A stretch of DNA of 64,000 nt from Deltaproteobacteria bacterium (GTDB lineage Bacteria > Myxococcota_A > UBA796 > GCA-2862545). Each line of letters begins with the position of its first letter. Positions within the stretch are counted from its first letter, which is position 1. The notes under the pieces are model-generated. The model was not told the DNA's origin. It ran no database searches and saw nothing but the letters and a program-made list of their open reading frames with translations. Location of the stretch: contig SBGP01000091.1 of assembly GCA_006226595.1 (NCBI GenBank), forward strand, positions 1 through 64,000. Direction: 5' to 3'. Both the position numbers and the translations under genes were made by a program. Shown piece after piece: positions 63,010-64,000 of this stretch.

Positions 63010-63638
63010 CTAGTCGATGAAGCCGGCGTTGCAGAAAGGCACGTCGTCGTCGAACTGGAAGGTGTCGTGTCCATCGAGCACCGCCCAGCTCTCGCCGTTG
63101 CCGCCCTCGAGGTGGAAGCGAGCCTTGAGGTGCGCCCCGCCGCGGGCGTCGTCCTTGCAGGCATAGGGGTTGCCGCGGATGCTGAGGATCTCGAACTCGG
63201 CGGTCTCGAGCGGCCAGCGAACGCCCATCTCGTTCACCGGCACGCCGTCGAGAAGATAGACATCGCCCGGATCGGGCGCGCCGATGGCAGACCAGGTCAT
63301 GGCCGCCGTGAGCGCAGGGTCGTCGAGTGTGTAGGTGCGGCCCTCCCGGAGCTCGGCCCAGGGAATCGAGAACACCAGCCCGAAGTTCGTGGCCATCGCC
63401 CACTCGATGGCGCGGTTGGGGTGGTCGATGGTGACCACCATCTCGATGTATTCGTCCCAGAGGCCCGGCTCTTCTGCCCAGTAGAACCCGAGCTCTCGGT
63501 TGATGACACCTCGCGGTCGAGCTGCGCGAGATACATCGAAATGGCGCTGTGGCCGCTCACCTCCAGGCTTCCACAGTTGCTGCAGCCGCCGACCATGCCG
63601 ACGCTGACCAGCGCGAGTGGAGCAAGACGAGGAGCCAT
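63010..63638 (-). pseudogene. Lipoprotein gene broken by a frameshift
   Basis: From the ATG at 63638, a lipoprotein signal with lipobox VGGC and about 20 further residues is read in one frame. The remaining coding-like sequence (to FCNAGFID at 63010) is in another. Reading passes from LDRE to VINRELGFYWAEE only if one base is added near 63509-63512, so a base is missing there. Downstream, the second frame is open for 143 codons from its own ATG with no stop. The cause could be a real mutation, programmed frameshifting or a sequencing error. The rebuilt product would be a lipoprotein of about 210 residues of unknown function. Confidence 0.6.
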
Positions 63639-63718
63639 GACGCGAGGTTACCGCGCTCGGCCGTGCCTGGGGCGGCGAATTCGCCCATGGCGGCCGCGCG
63701 GCGCGATACGCTTCTCGC

Positions 63719-64000
63719 GTGACCCTGGAAGCTGGCCAGATTGTCGACCGCTACACCGTCGTGGGCCTGCTCGGGTCCGGCGGCATGGCCGACGTCTATG
63801 AGGTGCGCCACAACCTGCTCCGCAGCAGCCACGCCCTGAAGGTGCTGCGCACGCGGGACCCCGAGGTGGCCGAGCGGCTGCTGCTCGAGGGACGCGTACA
63901 GGCCGGACTCCGCCATCCGCATGTCCTCACCGTCACGGATCTGGTCGACATCGCCGGGGCTCCGGGCCTCGTGATGGAGCTGGTCCGCGGCCCCAGCCTC
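63719..64000 (+). CDS. Ser/Thr kinase, N-terminal part (cut by window edge)
   Basis: From a GTG, 94 codons are read to the last base with no stop. They encode the start of a Hanks-type kinase: LLGSGGMADVYEVRHN (Gly loop) and HALKVLR with the ATP-binding Lys. It closely matches the first 95 residues of the kinases at 51289 and, less exactly, the pseudokinase at 22353. All three share RHN/T, HA(V/L), TD(M/L/V)V and GP(S/T)L segments. The rest of the protein is outside the window, so its output domain cannot be judged. Confidence 0.85.
   Translation, partial: MTLEAGQIVDRYTVVGLLGSGGMADVYEVRHNLLRSSHALKVLRTRDPEVAERLLLEGRVQAGLRHPHVLTVTDLVDIAGAPGLVMELVRGPSL

Overview
This is a very GC-rich, densely coded bacterial chromosome segment, most likely from a myxobacterium-like member of the Myxococcota. 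The lineage call is an inference from gene content. It rests on Ser/Thr protein kinases with unusual fusions, many lipoproteins with Asp/Thr/Gly-rich linkers, a MopE-type metal-binding protein with a MYXO-CTERM-like tail, a DUF2330 protein with a similar tail, TonB/AgmX-like C-terminal domains, tandem CpaB genes and a good sigma-54 promoter. No insertion sequence, phage, integrase or CRISPR array was seen. Ribosome-binding sites are very uniform (GGAGG, 4-5 bases, start), which helps to choose TTG and GTG starts.

Layout. 1-382: noncoding with several hairpins and two terminators. 383-6030 (minus): two propeller-like lipoproteins, then a metallopeptidase/propeller/barrel protein coupled to a small outer-membrane barrel protein. 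6167-9806 (plus): 2-oxoacid:ferredoxin oxidoreductase KorA-KorB plus a HAD phosphatase. 9817-16308: a hypothetical gene, a kinase-STAND-TPR regulator, and a divergent histidine kinase overlapping a 2-hydroxyacid dehydrogenase. 16416-20438: radA, a glyoxalase and an exported phospholipase D-like lipoprotein. 20484-29709 (plus): the most unusual region, with an exported TPR protein, a degenerate kinase fused to a class III nucleotide cyclase, a FecR-like protein, a CHASE2 membrane sensor lacking an output domain, a CsgG-like protein and an exported TPR-CHAT (caspase-like) protein. 29795-33371: MopE-type surface protein, apolipoprotein N-acyltransferase and an MFS transporter. 33420-40046 (minus): two CpaB genes, a SWIM/SNF2 helicase, a CGFS glutaredoxin with BolA, and pyrF. 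40176-51194: lipoproteins, a large membrane protein, an alkaline-phosphatase-fold enzyme, the DUF2330 protein, a radical SAM protein, three tandem paralogous lipoproteins and a TPR membrane protein. 51289-55945: kinase-membrane-PDZ protein, small envelope proteins and a TetR regulator. 56187-56457: a tRNA-Val/tRNA-Asp unit with promoter and terminator. 56503-64000: cytochrome c, UppP, an AraC regulator, a GFA-family protein, small proteins, a beta-helix lipoprotein, an ABC exporter, a frameshifted lipoprotein and the start of another kinase cut by the window edge.

The region from 20484 to 29709 reads as an envelope-sensing module. Four consecutive genes (24072-29709) overlap or nearly abut, and all encode exported or membrane proteins. 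CHASE2 sensors are normally fused to an adenylate cyclase or kinase. Here the sensor has no output domain, while a cyclase lies just upstream on a pseudokinase scaffold. A link from periplasmic sensing to a cyclic nucleotide and to a caspase-like protease is my inference and has not been demonstrated.
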